Source of the DNA: Simplicispira suum
Lineage (GTDB): Bacteria > Pseudomonadota > Gammaproteobacteria > Burkholderiales > Burkholderiaceae_C
Assembly: GCF_003008595.1 (NCBI RefSeq)
Contig: NZ_CP027669.1
Location: 2,480,001 to 2,544,000 of the forward strand
DNA length: 64,000 nucleotides
Direction of reading: 5' to 3'
The translations under genes and the position numbers were made by a program. Below the pieces are notes generated by a model. The model was not told where the DNA came from. It searched no databases and was given only the letters and a program-made list of their open reading frames with translations. Numbering within the stretch: position 1 is the stretch's first letter; each line of letters opens with the position of its first letter. This document shows, piece by piece, positions 18,538 through 27,377 of the stretch.

Positions 18538-18906
18538 ATGCCTTCGAGTGTTTTCCCCGAATTGCGTTTCTGGCTGTTGATCGCGGTTTCGCTGGTCCTG
18601 CCCATTGCAATCTATCTCGCACTGCTGTTTCGCCGCGCAGTGTCTTCTCTCACGGTGCTGGCGCTTGGCATGCTGCTGATCGTGTTGGCCGGGGTGGATG
18701 TGTATTTGCTGCAGTCGCTCAGCCATTTGGCAGAGAAAACGGTATCGGTGCTGGACGACGCGGTGTTTCTCTCGGAAGTGGGCCTGGCCTTGTACGTGCT
18801 GCCCGTGCTCTTTGGCGGCATTGGTGTCAACCTCGTCTCGCATGTGCTGCTGCGCCATCTGACGCAGGCTGAGCGCCGATTTGACGCCGAGCACCGCGAT
18901 GATTGA
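18538..18906 (+). CDS. Small membrane protein upstream of pbpC, function unknown
   Basis: A 122-aa protein with three strong hydrophobic segments (about 9-30, 36-58 and 80-102) and a charged tail ending AERRFDAEHRDD. The ATG at MPSSVFPELRF was chosen, because the longer upstream frame lacks hydrophobic character and runs into the promoter region shared with alkB. Its last 8 bases overlap the start of pbpC, so the two are almost surely one transcript and translationally coupled. I do not recognise a family. A role beside the PBP1C peptidoglycan enzyme is inference from position only. Confidence 0.7.
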   Translation: MPSSVFPELRFWLLIAVSLVLPIAIYLALLFRRAVSSLTVLALGMLLIVLAGVDVYLLQSLSHLAEKTVSVLDDAVFLSEVGLALYVLPVLFGGIGVNLVSHVLLRHLTQAERRFDAEHRDD

Positions 18907-21193
18907 GCGTGGTGCCCTGCGCGCCTGCGTCTGTACGGCGCTGCTGGTGTTCGCAGCGGCCCCGGCTATGGCACTGCCCTCGTACGCGGCCGTGCGCGCC
19001 CGATGGCATTCCTCGGAAACCCTGCTGCTGTCGCGCGAAGGCGAGGTGCTCCAGCGCGTGCGCACCGACCCCCGCGTGCGGCGCGGCGAGTGGGTGGCGC
19101 TGGCCGACGTGTCGCCCGCGCTGCGCAGCGCCATGCTGCTGTCGGAAGACAAGCGTTTTTACGAGCACAGCGGCGTCGATTGGCAGGCCGCCACGGCCGC
19201 CGCCTGGGCCAATCTGTGGAACGAGCGCACGCGTGGCGCCAGCACCATCACCATGCAGCTGGCCGGCCTGATCGACGAGCCCGGCGGCGCCGATTTGCGG
19301 CAGCGGCCAGGTGGGCGCAGCGTGGTGCAGAAAATTGGCCAGGTGGCGGCGGCCGAGGTGCTGGATCGGCGCTGGCGCAAGGCGCAGATTCTGGAGGCCT
19401 ATCTGAATCTGGTGCCGTTTCGGGGCGAGCTGGTGGGCATCGACGCGCTCAGCCGCACGCTCTTCGACAAAGCGCCGCAAGGCCTGGACGAGCGCGAAGC
19501 GGCGATTGCCGCAGCGCTGGTGCGCGCGCCCAATGCCAGCAGCGCGCAGGTAGCGCGCCGGGCCTGCGGGGTGCTGCGCGAGATGCAGGCGGCAGGCCAC
19601 AGTGGCGCTGCGCCAGCGGGCACCGACTGCGATGCGCTGGCACTGCTCGCCAGCGGCGCCCTGGCACGCCGCGCCTTTGCCGCCAGCGAGGGCATCGCCC
19701 CGCACTTTGCGCGCCGTGCGCTGGCAGCGCTGCCGACCGGTTCGCCGCCTCCGGCACGTCTGACCACCACGCTGCGCGCGCCGCTACAGCGTTTTGCCGT
19801 GCAGACCCTGTCGCAGCAGTTGCGCGAGCTGAGCGGGCGCAATGTGCAGGACGGATCCATTGTGGTGCTCGACAACGCCAGCGGCGAGGTGCTGGCCTGG
19901 GTCGGTTCGTCGGGTGAGCTGAGCCAGGCCGGGGAGGTGGATGCGGTGCTGGCGCGCAGGCAGCCCGGCTCCACGCTCAAGCCGTTTTTGTACGCCCAGG
20001 CATTGCAAGAGCGGCGCCTGACCGCCGCGTCGCTCATTGACGACTCGCCCGCGCACATCGCCACGGCGGGCGGCTTGTACATCCCGCAGAACTACGATCT
20101 GCGCTTCAAGGGCTGGGTGTCGGCGCGCACGGCTCTGGCGTCCTCGCTCAACGTGCCCGCAGTGCGCACGCTGGCCATGGTCTCGCCCGATGCGTTTTTT
20201 CAGGAGCTGCAGGCCCTCGGCCTGGAGCTGCGCGAGAGCGGCGGCTTCTACGGCCTGAGCCTGGCGCTGGGCAGCAGCGAAGTCACCCTGCTGCAACTGG
20301 CCAACGCCTACCGCGCGCTGGCCAACGCTGGGCGCTTGAGCGCGGTGGCGTCGCCGCTGGCTCGGGCGAAGCCGCAGCCAGTGAAGTGGACACGCGCCGT
20401 CGACCCTGGCGCCGCCTTCATTGTCGGCGACATCCTGTCCGACCCGAATGCCCGCGCCCGCACCTTCGGGCTCGACAGTGTGCTGGCCACGCGCTTCTGG
20501 AGCGCTGTCAAGACCGGCACCAGCAAGGACATGCGCGACAACTGGGCGCTGGGCTGGTCCGAGCGCTACACCGTCGGCGTCTGGGTGGGCAACGCAGCGG
20601 GCGGCGCCATGCACGATGTCAGCGGCAGCAGCGGCGCGGCGCCCATGTGGGCGGCGGTGATGGGCTATCTGCACGCGCACGAGGCCAGCCGCGCGCCGAG
20701 CCCGCCCAAGGGCGTGGTCCAGGCGGCGGTGCGCTTTGGCCCCGATGCAGTGGCTGGCAGCCCCTTGGAAGCGGCGCGCAGCGAATGGTTTTTGAAGGGT
20801 ACAGAGCAGCCGATTTTTGCTATAGAAAGTGAAGCTGCCAGCGCTTACGCATCAAGCGCTAGAAGCCAAAAAGAATCAAAAAATTCGTCTTCTGCCTTGG
20901 TCTCGATACTGCGTATTGCCGAGCCCGCCTCGGGTGCCGTGGTGGCGCTGGACCCCGATATTCCGCCGGCCTACCAGCGCCTGCGCTTTGTCGCCGCAGG
21001 CGCGGCGCCTGGCGCCCCGCTGCGCTGGCGGCTCGACGGCAAGCTGGTCGGCCGCCGGCCAGTGCACGCCTGGCTGCCCTGGCCGGGGCGTCACCAACTG
21101 CAACTGGAGGACGCGGGCGGACGGGTGCTCGACGAAGTGCGCTTTGAGGTGCGCGGGGCCGGCGTGGGGGTGCATGCGCCGGGCGTGCCTTAA
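18899..21193 (+). CDS. pbpC: Penicillin-binding protein 1C (transglycosylase/transpeptidase)
   Basis: A 764-aa periplasmic murein synthase anchored by an N-terminal hydrophobic segment (8-26). The GT51 transglycosylase domain has the catalytic glutamate E83 in LLSEDKRFYEHSGVD and the GASTITMQLAGL motif. The transpeptidase domain has the active-site motifs STLK (S358), SSLN and KTGTS (K538). A C-terminal PBP1C domain of about 90 residues follows. A repeat copy in frame at 20813-20882 forms the linker before that last domain. The start overlaps the preceding small membrane gene. PBP1C genes commonly accompany alpha-2-macroglobulin genes, and here that gene is four genes upstream. Confidence 0.93.
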   Translation: MIERGALRACVCTALLVFAAAPAMALPSYAAVRARWHSSETLLLSREGEVLQRVRTDPRVRRGEWVALADVSPALRSAMLLSEDKRFYEHSGVDWQAATAAAWANLWNERTRGASTITMQLAGLIDEPGGADLRQRPGGRSVVQKIGQVAAAEVLDRRWRKAQILEAYLNLVPFRGELVGIDALSRTLFDKAPQGLDEREAAIAAALVRAPNASSAQVARRACGVLREMQAAGHSGAAPAGTDCDALALLASGALARRAFAASEGIAPHFARRALAALPTGSPPPARLTTTLRAPLQRFAVQTLSQQLRELSGRNVQDGSIVVLDNASGEVLAWVGSSGELSQAGEVDAVLARRQPGSTLKPFLYAQALQERRLTAASLIDDSPAHIATAGGLYIPQNYDLRFKGWVSARTALASSLNVPAVRTLAMVSPDAFFQELQALGLELRESGGFYGLSLALGSSEVTLLQLANAYRALANAGRLSAVASPLARAKPQPVKWTRAVDPGAAFIVGDILSDPNARARTFGLDSVLATRFWSAVKTGTSKDMRDNWALGWSERYTVGVWVGNAAGGAMHDVSGSSGAAPMWAAVMGYLHAHEASRAPSPPKGVVQAAVRFGPDAVAGSPLEAARSEWFLKGTEQPIFAIESEAASAYASSARSQKESKNSSSALVSILRIAEPASGAVVALDPDIPPAYQRLRFVAAGAAPGAPLRWRLDGKLVGRRPVHAWLPWPGRHQLQLEDAGGRVLDEVRFEVRGAGVGVHAPGVP
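20813..20882 (+). repeat. Interspersed palindromic repeat inside pbpC, copy 5
   Basis: Well-preserved copy inside the coding frame: it reads AAGCTGCCAGCGCTTACGC then ATCAAGCGCTAGAAGCC. It is AT-richer than the flanking codons and encodes a Ser/Ala/Lys-rich low-complexity linker (about residues 639-661) between the transpeptidase and C-terminal domains. Confidence 0.75.
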
Positions 21194-21255
21194 GCAGCGC
21201 ATGGCCCGAGAGACCTGATATTACAATTCGTAATACTTATATTCGTTTCCTGTTT

Positions 21256-23544
21256 GTGCACCCGCCTGCATTCCGTCGCTTGATTCTGCTGGCCGTATTG
21301 GTCGCACTGGGCATCGGCGCCTTGTTTTGCCAAACGATCTGGTCCATGCGCAACTACGCGTGGCAGCACGCCGAGCGCACGGGTGTGAATCTGGCCTATA
21401 CCCTGCAGCAGTCCATTGCCACACTGCTCAAGAATCTCGATCCGTCGCTCCAGGGTCTGGCAAAAGACCTGGCGAGTCCACAAATCCTGGCCATGGATCC
21501 CGACCTGCGCAACCGCGTGTTGTTCGACCATTCGCTGCGTGCGGAAGGCCTGTCGGCAGTGTTGGTGCTGGACGCGCAAGGACAGCGCATGTTTGACTCC
21601 GGCGGGTTCGTCCCCGACGTGGTCGATTTTTCCGACCGCGACTATTTCCAGGCGTTCCAGTCAGGGGCACAGCAGGGCCTGTTCATAGGCAAGCCGGTGC
21701 GCTCGCGGCTGACCGGCCGGGGCACCTTGCCGATCAGCCGCGCCTGGTTCCAGCAGGACGGCAGCTTTGGTGGTGTGGTGGCGGGCTCTATTCGGCTCGA
21801 CTATTTCCACGCGCTGTTCGCCGCTGTCCAGATCGGACCGAAAAGCAGCCTGAACCTCTACCACACCGACGGCACCCTGATCGCGCGCCTGCCGCAAGAG
21901 GCAGGTGATATGGGACGCAGCGTTGCAGGCTCGGAAAACCATGCCCGCATTGCCTCGCGCTCCAGCGGCACGTTCACCAACCGGGCCGTGATTGACGGAG
22001 TGGAGCGCCTGTACGCCTTTCAGCAGGTGGGCGATTTTCCGCTGGTGGTCACCGTCGGGCAGTCAGCGGATGAAGTTCTGGCCAGCTGGCGCCGCAATTC
22101 CACGCTGCTGGGTAGCTTTGCCCTGCTGTTGATGCTGGCCTGCCTCGGGCTGGCCCTACTCTTTGTGCGTGAACTGCAGCAGCGCCAGCAATTGGCCGCG
22201 CAGCTGCACCAAGCTGAACGCGATCTGCACGCCATTCTCGACAACCTGCCCTCCATGATCAGCTATTGGGACAGCGAGCAGCGCAACCGCTTTGTCAACC
22301 AGAGCACCAGCGCCATGTTCGGGCACTCGCCGGAGGCGGTTCGCGGCATGTTGGCGCGGGAACTTCTGGGTGAGAAAGACTACGCTCTGGTCCGGCCGTA
22401 CCTCGAACAGGCGTTGCAAGGGCGTGTGCAGGTGTTTGAGCGAACCCTCACCGATGCCAAGGGGCAAAAGCGGCACATGCAAGTCAGCTACACCCCGGAC
22501 AGGGGCGGCAGCAACGGCCCGGTGCAAGGTATTTTTGTACAGATGACCGATATCTCCGAGCGCAAACGCATGGAGGATGAGCTGTTCCAGGAAAAAGAGC
22601 TCATGCGCCTGACCCTGCATTCCATCGGCGATGCTGTGGTCTGTGCCGACGCCGAGGGCCGCGTGAGCTACCTCAATCCGGTGGCCGAGCGCATGACCGG
22701 CTGGCAGGCCTTTGACGCCTCCGGGCGCGATGTGGACGAGGTCGCACCGCTGTACCTTGCCAATGGCCAGCAGACCCAGCCCAGCCCGCTGCGCGTGGCG
22801 TTGGCCACGCAGGCTGCCTGCGGTCCTACGCGCGGCGTGGTGTTGCACCGCAAGGACGGCCAGCGCTTTGAGGTAGAGGAGTCGGCCTGCCCCATCATTG
22901 ACCGCCAGCAGCGGCTTACCGGCGCCGTGATGGTGCTGCACGACGTGACCGAAACCATGGCCATGGCCGAGCGCATGGCGCGCCTGGCGCAGTACGACGC
23001 CTTGACCGATCTGCCCAACCGCGTACTGCTGCAGGACCGCGCGCAGCACGCGCTGGCGCTGGCGCGCCGCGAGAAGAGGGGCCTGGGCGTGATGTACCTC
23101 GACCTGGACGGGTTCAAGCAGGTCAACGACACCCTGGGCCACGACGCGGGCGACCAGCTGCTGGTGCAGTTTGCGCACCGCCTGGTGGCCGCCATGCGCC
23201 AGTCCGACACCGTGTGCCGCCAGGGCGGGGACGAATTTGTGCTGCTGCTGCCTGGGTTGGAGGACCCGCGCCAGGTGTGCGCGGTCGCCGGCAAGGTCTT
23301 GGGGGTATGCCAGGAGCCCTTTGTTCTTCGGGGTCAGGCGCTGAAAGTGGGCCTGAGCGGTGGACTGGCGCTGTTCCCGCAGCATGGCAGCGACTACGAG
23401 GAACTGGCCCGCCATGCCGATGCGGCGCTGTATGCCGCCAAGCGCGGCGGGCGCATGCAAGTGCGCAGTTACGTGGGGCCGGAGGCAGAGCCTGAACGGA
23501 TAGCGCCAACGGATCCGCCAGCCCCCGCGTTGCCAGACGTTTGA
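21256..23544 (+). CDS. Membrane diguanylate cyclase with periplasmic Cache-like sensor and two PAS domains
   Basis: A 762-aa protein. Membrane segments at about 9-28 and 289-312 bracket a periplasmic region resembling a double-Cache sensor (YFQAFQSGAQQGLFIGKPV, then a YHTDGTLIARLP strand). Two cytoplasmic PAS domains (about 325-440 and 450-570) lead to a GGDEF domain with YDALTDLPNR, an intact GGDEF motif at about 657 and the inhibitory site RQSD, so it should make c-di-GMP. There is no EAL domain. The start is GTG at 21256 with no clear ribosome site, and a different start nearby is possible. It follows pbpC by 62 bases. Confidence 0.88.
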   Translation: MHPPAFRRLILLAVLVALGIGALFCQTIWSMRNYAWQHAERTGVNLAYTLQQSIATLLKNLDPSLQGLAKDLASPQILAMDPDLRNRVLFDHSLRAEGLSAVLVLDAQGQRMFDSGGFVPDVVDFSDRDYFQAFQSGAQQGLFIGKPVRSRLTGRGTLPISRAWFQQDGSFGGVVAGSIRLDYFHALFAAVQIGPKSSLNLYHTDGTLIARLPQEAGDMGRSVAGSENHARIASRSSGTFTNRAVIDGVERLYAFQQVGDFPLVVTVGQSADEVLASWRRNSTLLGSFALLLMLACLGLALLFVRELQQRQQLAAQLHQAERDLHAILDNLPSMISYWDSEQRNRFVNQSTSAMFGHSPEAVRGMLARELLGEKDYALVRPYLEQALQGRVQVFERTLTDAKGQKRHMQVSYTPDRGGSNGPVQGIFVQMTDISERKRMEDELFQEKELMRLTLHSIGDAVVCADAEGRVSYLNPVAERMTGWQAFDASGRDVDEVAPLYLANGQQTQPSPLRVALATQAACGPTRGVVLHRKDGQRFEVEESACPIIDRQQRLTGAVMVLHDVTETMAMAERMARLAQYDALTDLPNRVLLQDRAQHALALARREKRGLGVMYLDLDGFKQVNDTLGHDAGDQLLVQFAHRLVAAMRQSDTVCRQGGDEFVLLLPGLEDPRQVCAVAGKVLGVCQEPFVLRGQALKVGLSGGLALFPQHGSDYEELARHADAALYAAKRGGRMQVRSYVGPEAEPERIAPTDPPAPALPDV

Positions 23545-23605
23545 ATAGCTATTGAAAAGATAGCTTTAGACGCTTGTCTGACAAGCTAGAAGAGCCGATT
23601 TTTTC
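23544..23605 (+). repeat. Interspersed palindromic repeat, copy 6
   Basis: Diverged copy directly after the diguanylate cyclase stop. It reads AGCTTTAGACGCTTGTCTG then ACAAGCTAGAAGAGCCGATT and ends in six T residues. The CGCTTGTCTGACAAGC arms are near self-complementary, so it could terminate transcription. Confidence 0.6.
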
Positions 23606-23734
23606 AAGACCTTGGTGCTTTGACGGCGCTCCAGATTTAAATTTGCTCCGAAGTCGCGCAAATAATTTTGATGGTGCGCTCCGCGCCGTGCGCCTACGAT
23701 TGGCAGCACCCAGAAAACCTGCCAGGAGACCAGC

Positions 23735-24898
23735 GTGAGCGATCTTTCCACCATGACCTGCATCGAAGACCTGCGCCGCGTCTACAAGCGCCGCGTGCCG
23801 CGCATGTTCTACGACTACTGCGACTCGGGTTCGTGGACCGAAGGCACCTACCGCGCCAACATCGACGACTTTCAGTCCATCCTGCTGCGCCAGCGCGTGG
23901 CGGTGAACATGACCGGTCGCAGCACGCGCAGCACCATGATTGGCCAGGACGTCGCCATGCCCGTGGCGCTGGCCCCCACGGGCCTGACCGGCATGCAGCA
24001 TGCGGACGGCGAAATTCTGGCGGCGCGTGCAGCGCGCGATTTTGGCGTGCCCTTCACGCTCTCGACCATGAGCATCTGCTCGATCGAAGACGTGGCCGAG
24101 CACGCCGGACCGGGCTTCTGGTTCCAGCTGTATGTGATGCGCGACCGCGACTACATCGAACGCCTGATCGACCGCGCCAAGGCCGCCGGCTGCAGCGCGC
24201 TGCAGCTCACGCTGGATTTGCAGATCCTCGGCCAGAGGCACAAGGACATCAAGAACGGCCTGTCGTCGCCGCCCAAGCCCACGTTGGCCAACATGATCAA
24301 CCTGGCGACCAAGCCGCGCTGGTGCTTAGGGATGCTGGGCACCAAGCGGCGCAGCTTTGGCAACATCGTCGGCCACGCCAAGGGTGTGGGCGATATGTCG
24401 TCGCTGGCGTCCTGGACGGCCGAGCAGTTCGACCCGGAACTCAACTGGGGCGATGTCGAGTGGATCAAAAAGCGTTGGGGCGGCAAGCTGATCATCAAAG
24501 GCATCATGGATGCCGAAGACGCCCGCCTGGCTGCCGACAGTGGCGCCGACGCGCTCATCGTCAGCAACCACGGTGGCCGCCAGCTTGACGGCGCGCCCTC
24601 GTCGATTGCTGCGCTCCCGGCCATTGTGCAGGCGGTGGGCAAGGACATCGAAGTGTGGATGGACGGCGGCATCCGCAGCGGGCAGGACGTCCTCAAGGCC
24701 CGCGCCCTGGGCGCACGCGGCACCATGATTGGCCGCGCCTTCCTGTATGGCCTGGGCGCTTACGGCGAGCTGGGCGTGACCCGCGCGCTGGAGATCATCC
24801 GCCGCGAACTGGACCTCACCATGGCCTTTTGCGGCCACACCCGCATTGACACAGTGGATGAGGGCATCTTGCTGCCGGGGACCTATCCCAAGCCCTGA
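23735..24898 (+). CDS. lldD: FMN-dependent L-2-hydroxyacid (L-lactate-type) dehydrogenase
   Basis: A 387-aa member of the FMN alpha-hydroxyacid dehydrogenase family, a (beta/alpha)8 flavoenzyme that oxidises L-lactate or a related 2-hydroxyacid to the keto acid and feeds electrons to quinones. Motifs include PVALAPTGLTGMQHADGE near the N-terminus, the catalytic histidine H279 in IVSNHGGRQLDG, and the FMN phosphate site VWMDGGIRSGQDVLKA followed by GRAFLYGLGAYG. The GTG start has AGGAG 7 bases upstream. It has no regulator or permease neighbour. L-lactate is the likely but unproved substrate, and mandelate or glycolate oxidising relatives look similar. Confidence 0.82.
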   Translation: MSDLSTMTCIEDLRRVYKRRVPRMFYDYCDSGSWTEGTYRANIDDFQSILLRQRVAVNMTGRSTRSTMIGQDVAMPVALAPTGLTGMQHADGEILAARAARDFGVPFTLSTMSICSIEDVAEHAGPGFWFQLYVMRDRDYIERLIDRAKAAGCSALQLTLDLQILGQRHKDIKNGLSSPPKPTLANMINLATKPRWCLGMLGTKRRSFGNIVGHAKGVGDMSSLASWTAEQFDPELNWGDVEWIKKRWGGKLIIKGIMDAEDARLAADSGADALIVSNHGGRQLDGAPSSIAALPAIVQAVGKDIEVWMDGGIRSGQDVLKARALGARGTMIGRAFLYGLGAYGELGVTRALEIIRRELDLTMAFCGHTRIDTVDEGILLPGTYPKP

Positions 24899-25012
24899 TC
24901 TGATCGTCCTTGCCAGAGCGTAATCAGGCGTTCTGGCAACCGGCTGAATCCACTCGGCGGCGCGGTGCGTACAGGGAAAGCAAGATTTGCCTTCCTCAAC
25001 CACAATCCATGC

Positions 25013-25588
25013 ATGCCGCCACCTTCTTCCGACGCCCATCTGGTGGCGCTGATCGACCGCGTAGCCCAGCGCGACGAAGCCGCGCTGCGTGCCCTCTACG
25101 ACCTGACCTCGCCGCGCCTGTTTGGCCTGGCAATGCGCGTGCTGCGGCGGCGCGATGCTGCCGAAGACGTGCTGCAGGAGAGTTTTCTCACCGTCTGGCG
25201 CGCTGCCGGCGACTACCGGCTCTCGCTCAGCCCGCCGCTGGCCTGGCTGGGCGTCATCGTGCGCAGCCGGGCGCTCGACGCCTTGCGCAAGCACGCCAGC
25301 TCGCGCGCCGACCGCACCCAGGAGCTGGACGACAGCCTGGGCCATGCGCTGGAGAGCGACACGCCCGACCCCATGGACGCGGCCGACGCCAGCGAGCAGG
25401 CCACGGCCTTGCATACCTGCCTGCAGCGCCTGGAGGCCAAACAGCGCGAGGTGGTGAGCCTGGCCTATCTACGCGACCTGAGCCACAGCGAACTGGCCCA
25501 GCAGCTCGCCTTGCCGCTGGGCACCGTCAAGACCTGGATTCGGCGCGGGCTGGAACAACTGCGCGGCTGCATGGCGCGCTACGTGTGA
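25013..25588 (+). CDS. ECF RNA polymerase sigma factor (paired with RskA-type anti-sigma)
   Basis: A 191-aa sigma-70-family protein. Region 2 (about 18-85) includes ALYDLTSPRLFGLAMRVLRR then AAEDVLQESFLTVW, the core-polymerase and -10 contact segment. Region 4 (about 130-185) has YLRDLSHSELAQQLALPLGT then VKTWIRRGLEQL, the helix-turn-helix. The spacing is that of ECF factors without region 3. The ATG at MPPPSSDAHL was chosen, although an ATG-like start 16 codons earlier is open. It sits 10 bases before its anti-sigma gene and heads a run of exported proteins that are probably its regulon. Confidence 0.9.
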   Translation: MPPPSSDAHLVALIDRVAQRDEAALRALYDLTSPRLFGLAMRVLRRRDAAEDVLQESFLTVWRAAGDYRLSLSPPLAWLGVIVRSRALDALRKHASSRADRTQELDDSLGHALESDTPDPMDAADASEQATALHTCLQRLEAKQREVVSLAYLRDLSHSELAQQLALPLGTVKTWIRRGLEQLRGCMARYV

Positions 25589-25598
25589 GGGGCATGAC

Positions 25599-26390
25599 AT
25601 GAACCTCAACCAACACCCCGAATTGCTGCAAAAACTCGCGGCCAGCTACGCCCTTGGCACGCTGCGCGGCGGTGCGCGCCGCCGCTTTGAAACCCTGGCG
25701 CGCGAGCACCCGGCTGTGCGCGCTGCCGCACTTTTGTGGCAAAGCCATTGGGCGGGCCTCACCGAACTGCAGGCCCCCGAGCAGCCCCCGGCGGCCGTGT
25801 GGACACGCATAGCCAACCTGGTGCAGGCGGAGCGTGCAGCATTGCAGCACCAGAGCCACCAGCGCGCCCGACAGGCGCAGGCGGCTCCGTGGTGGCAGCG
25901 CATTGGGCTGTGGCAGGGTGCAGCAGCCCTGGGCGCGTTTGCCACCGCTGCAGCGGTCGTCGTTGCCTTGCAGGCCACCGGCGGCCTGCGCGACTCTTCT
26001 CAGCAGATTGCCAGCCTGCAGGCCGAACTGGCCGAGCGCGCGGCCCCGCAATCGACTTACGTGGCCGTGCTGCGCGACGAGAAAGCTGCGGCCGCGCTGC
26101 TTGTCACCTTCGACGCCCGCGATCAGCAACTGCAACTGCAGCGCGTTGGCGGCTTTGAAGTGCCAGGCGATCGCTCGTTGCAGCTCTGGGCCCTGCCCGC
26201 AGCTGGCAAGCCGCGCTCGCTGGGCGTGCTGGCCGACGGCCGCAGCCAGGCCCTGCCGGCAACGCCTGGCGAAGTGCAGGGCGTGCCCATGCTCGCCATC
26301 AGCCTGGAGCCCAAGGGCGGTGTGCCGTCTGAAGGCGGGCCGACCGGGCCGGTGCTGTTCACCGGCGAGTGGATTCAGAAATCCGCGTGA
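25599..26390 (+). CDS. RskA-like membrane anti-sigma factor
   Basis: A 263-aa single-pass protein. The cytoplasmic N-terminal half (1-100) holds a helical sigma-binding segment with YALGTLRGGARRRFETLA, typical of this family. There is no HxxxCxxC zinc motif, so it is not a ZAS-type redox sensor. One transmembrane helix lies at about 104-126. The C-terminal periplasmic RskA domain (about 135-262) carries LLVTFDARDQQLQLQ and LQLWALPAAGKPRSLGVL. It should hold the upstream ECF sigma factor inactive until released, possibly by proteolysis. The trigger is unknown. It lies 10 bases after the sigma gene. Confidence 0.88.
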   Translation: MNLNQHPELLQKLAASYALGTLRGGARRRFETLAREHPAVRAAALLWQSHWAGLTELQAPEQPPAAVWTRIANLVQAERAALQHQSHQRARQAQAAPWWQRIGLWQGAAALGAFATAAAVVVALQATGGLRDSSQQIASLQAELAERAAPQSTYVAVLRDEKAAAALLVTFDARDQQLQLQRVGGFEVPGDRSLQLWALPAAGKPRSLGVLADGRSQALPATPGEVQGVPMLAISLEPKGGVPSEGGPTGPVLFTGEWIQKSA

Positions 26391-26422
26391 CCATTCCAAC
26401 CAAGCCCAACCAAGCGAACCAC

Positions 26423-27364
26423 ATGGAAACCAAAATGAACTGGAAAACGCTGTCTCTGCTGGCGGCTCTGGCCTGCTCGCCGGCCCTGGCGCAGGCCGAA
26501 ACCGGCAAACTGCTGCTGACGGGCGGCGTCAGCAGCATCACCGGCACGGCCGGCGGCGGCATTACGCCCTGGGCGGTGATTGGCAGCAACGCCACCGAGG
26601 GCGAGTGGGGCGCCAGCGCCTTCACCACCCGCGCTGTGACGCACGACTACGCGCTGACCAGTTACGGCGCTGCGCTGGGCTGGAACGAGCGCGTCGAGCT
26701 CTCGGTGGCGCGGCAGGATTTCGACGCCGGCGCCGCGGTGGCGCTCAACGGCATTGCGCCGTTCGGCGTGCAGAGTGGCCAGCACATTCGCATGGACGTG
26801 CTCGGCCTGAAAGTGCGCGTGGCGGGCGACGCCGTCCTGGACGCCGACAGCTGGATGCCGCAAATTGCCATTGGCCTGGAGCACAAGCGCGTGCGCCCTG
26901 GCTCGCTGCAATCGGTGTTCGATTTTCTGGGCGCCGACACGCATGGGACCGATGTCTACGTCAGCGCCACCAAGCTGGTGCTGGACAAAGGCCTGCTGCT
27001 GAACGCCACCTTGCGCTCCACCCGCGCCAATCAGAACGGCCTGCTCGGTTTCGGTTCTGCGGCCCCAGGGCGCAACAGCCGCAGCCTGCAACCCGAGTTT
27101 TCGGTGGCCTGGTTGCTGAGGCGCGACCTCGCCATCGGTGCGGAATGGCGCTTCAAGCCCGACAACCTGCAGGCCACTGGTCGTGCAGCAGGCCTGGGCG
27201 CTGCGCTGCGCGAGGATGCGTGGCGGGACCTCTTTGTTGCCTGGGCGCCGAGCAAAAACCTCTCGCTCACATTGGCCTGGGCGGACCTGGGGCGTGTCGT
27301 TCCCGGCATCACCAACAACAGGCGCCAAAGTGGCGCGTATCTATCGGCCCAGGTGGCTTTTTAA
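26423..27364 (+). CDS. DUF3034 family exported protein, probable beta-barrel
   Basis: A 313-aa protein with a cleavable signal peptide (MNWKTLSLLAALACSPALAQ then A). The mature part begins ETGKLLLTGGVSSITGTAGG, which is characteristic of DUF3034. The rest alternates short beta-strand-like stretches and ends QSGAYLSAQVAF, a terminal-Phe pattern typical of outer-membrane beta-barrels, so an outer-membrane location is likely. The family has no known function to my knowledge. Two starts 4 codons apart (METKMNWK) are equally possible. It lies in the sigma/anti-sigma gene run, 32 bases after the anti-sigma gene and 13 bases before the globin gene. Confidence 0.8.
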   Translation: METKMNWKTLSLLAALACSPALAQAETGKLLLTGGVSSITGTAGGGITPWAVIGSNATEGEWGASAFTTRAVTHDYALTSYGAALGWNERVELSVARQDFDAGAAVALNGIAPFGVQSGQHIRMDVLGLKVRVAGDAVLDADSWMPQIAIGLEHKRVRPGSLQSVFDFLGADTHGTDVYVSATKLVLDKGLLLNATLRSTRANQNGLLGFGSAAPGRNSRSLQPEFSVAWLLRRDLAIGAEWRFKPDNLQATGRAAGLGAALREDAWRDLFVAWAPSKNLSLTLAWADLGRVVPGITNNRRQSGAYLSAQVAF

Positions 27365-27377
27365 GGCGGAACATCCC

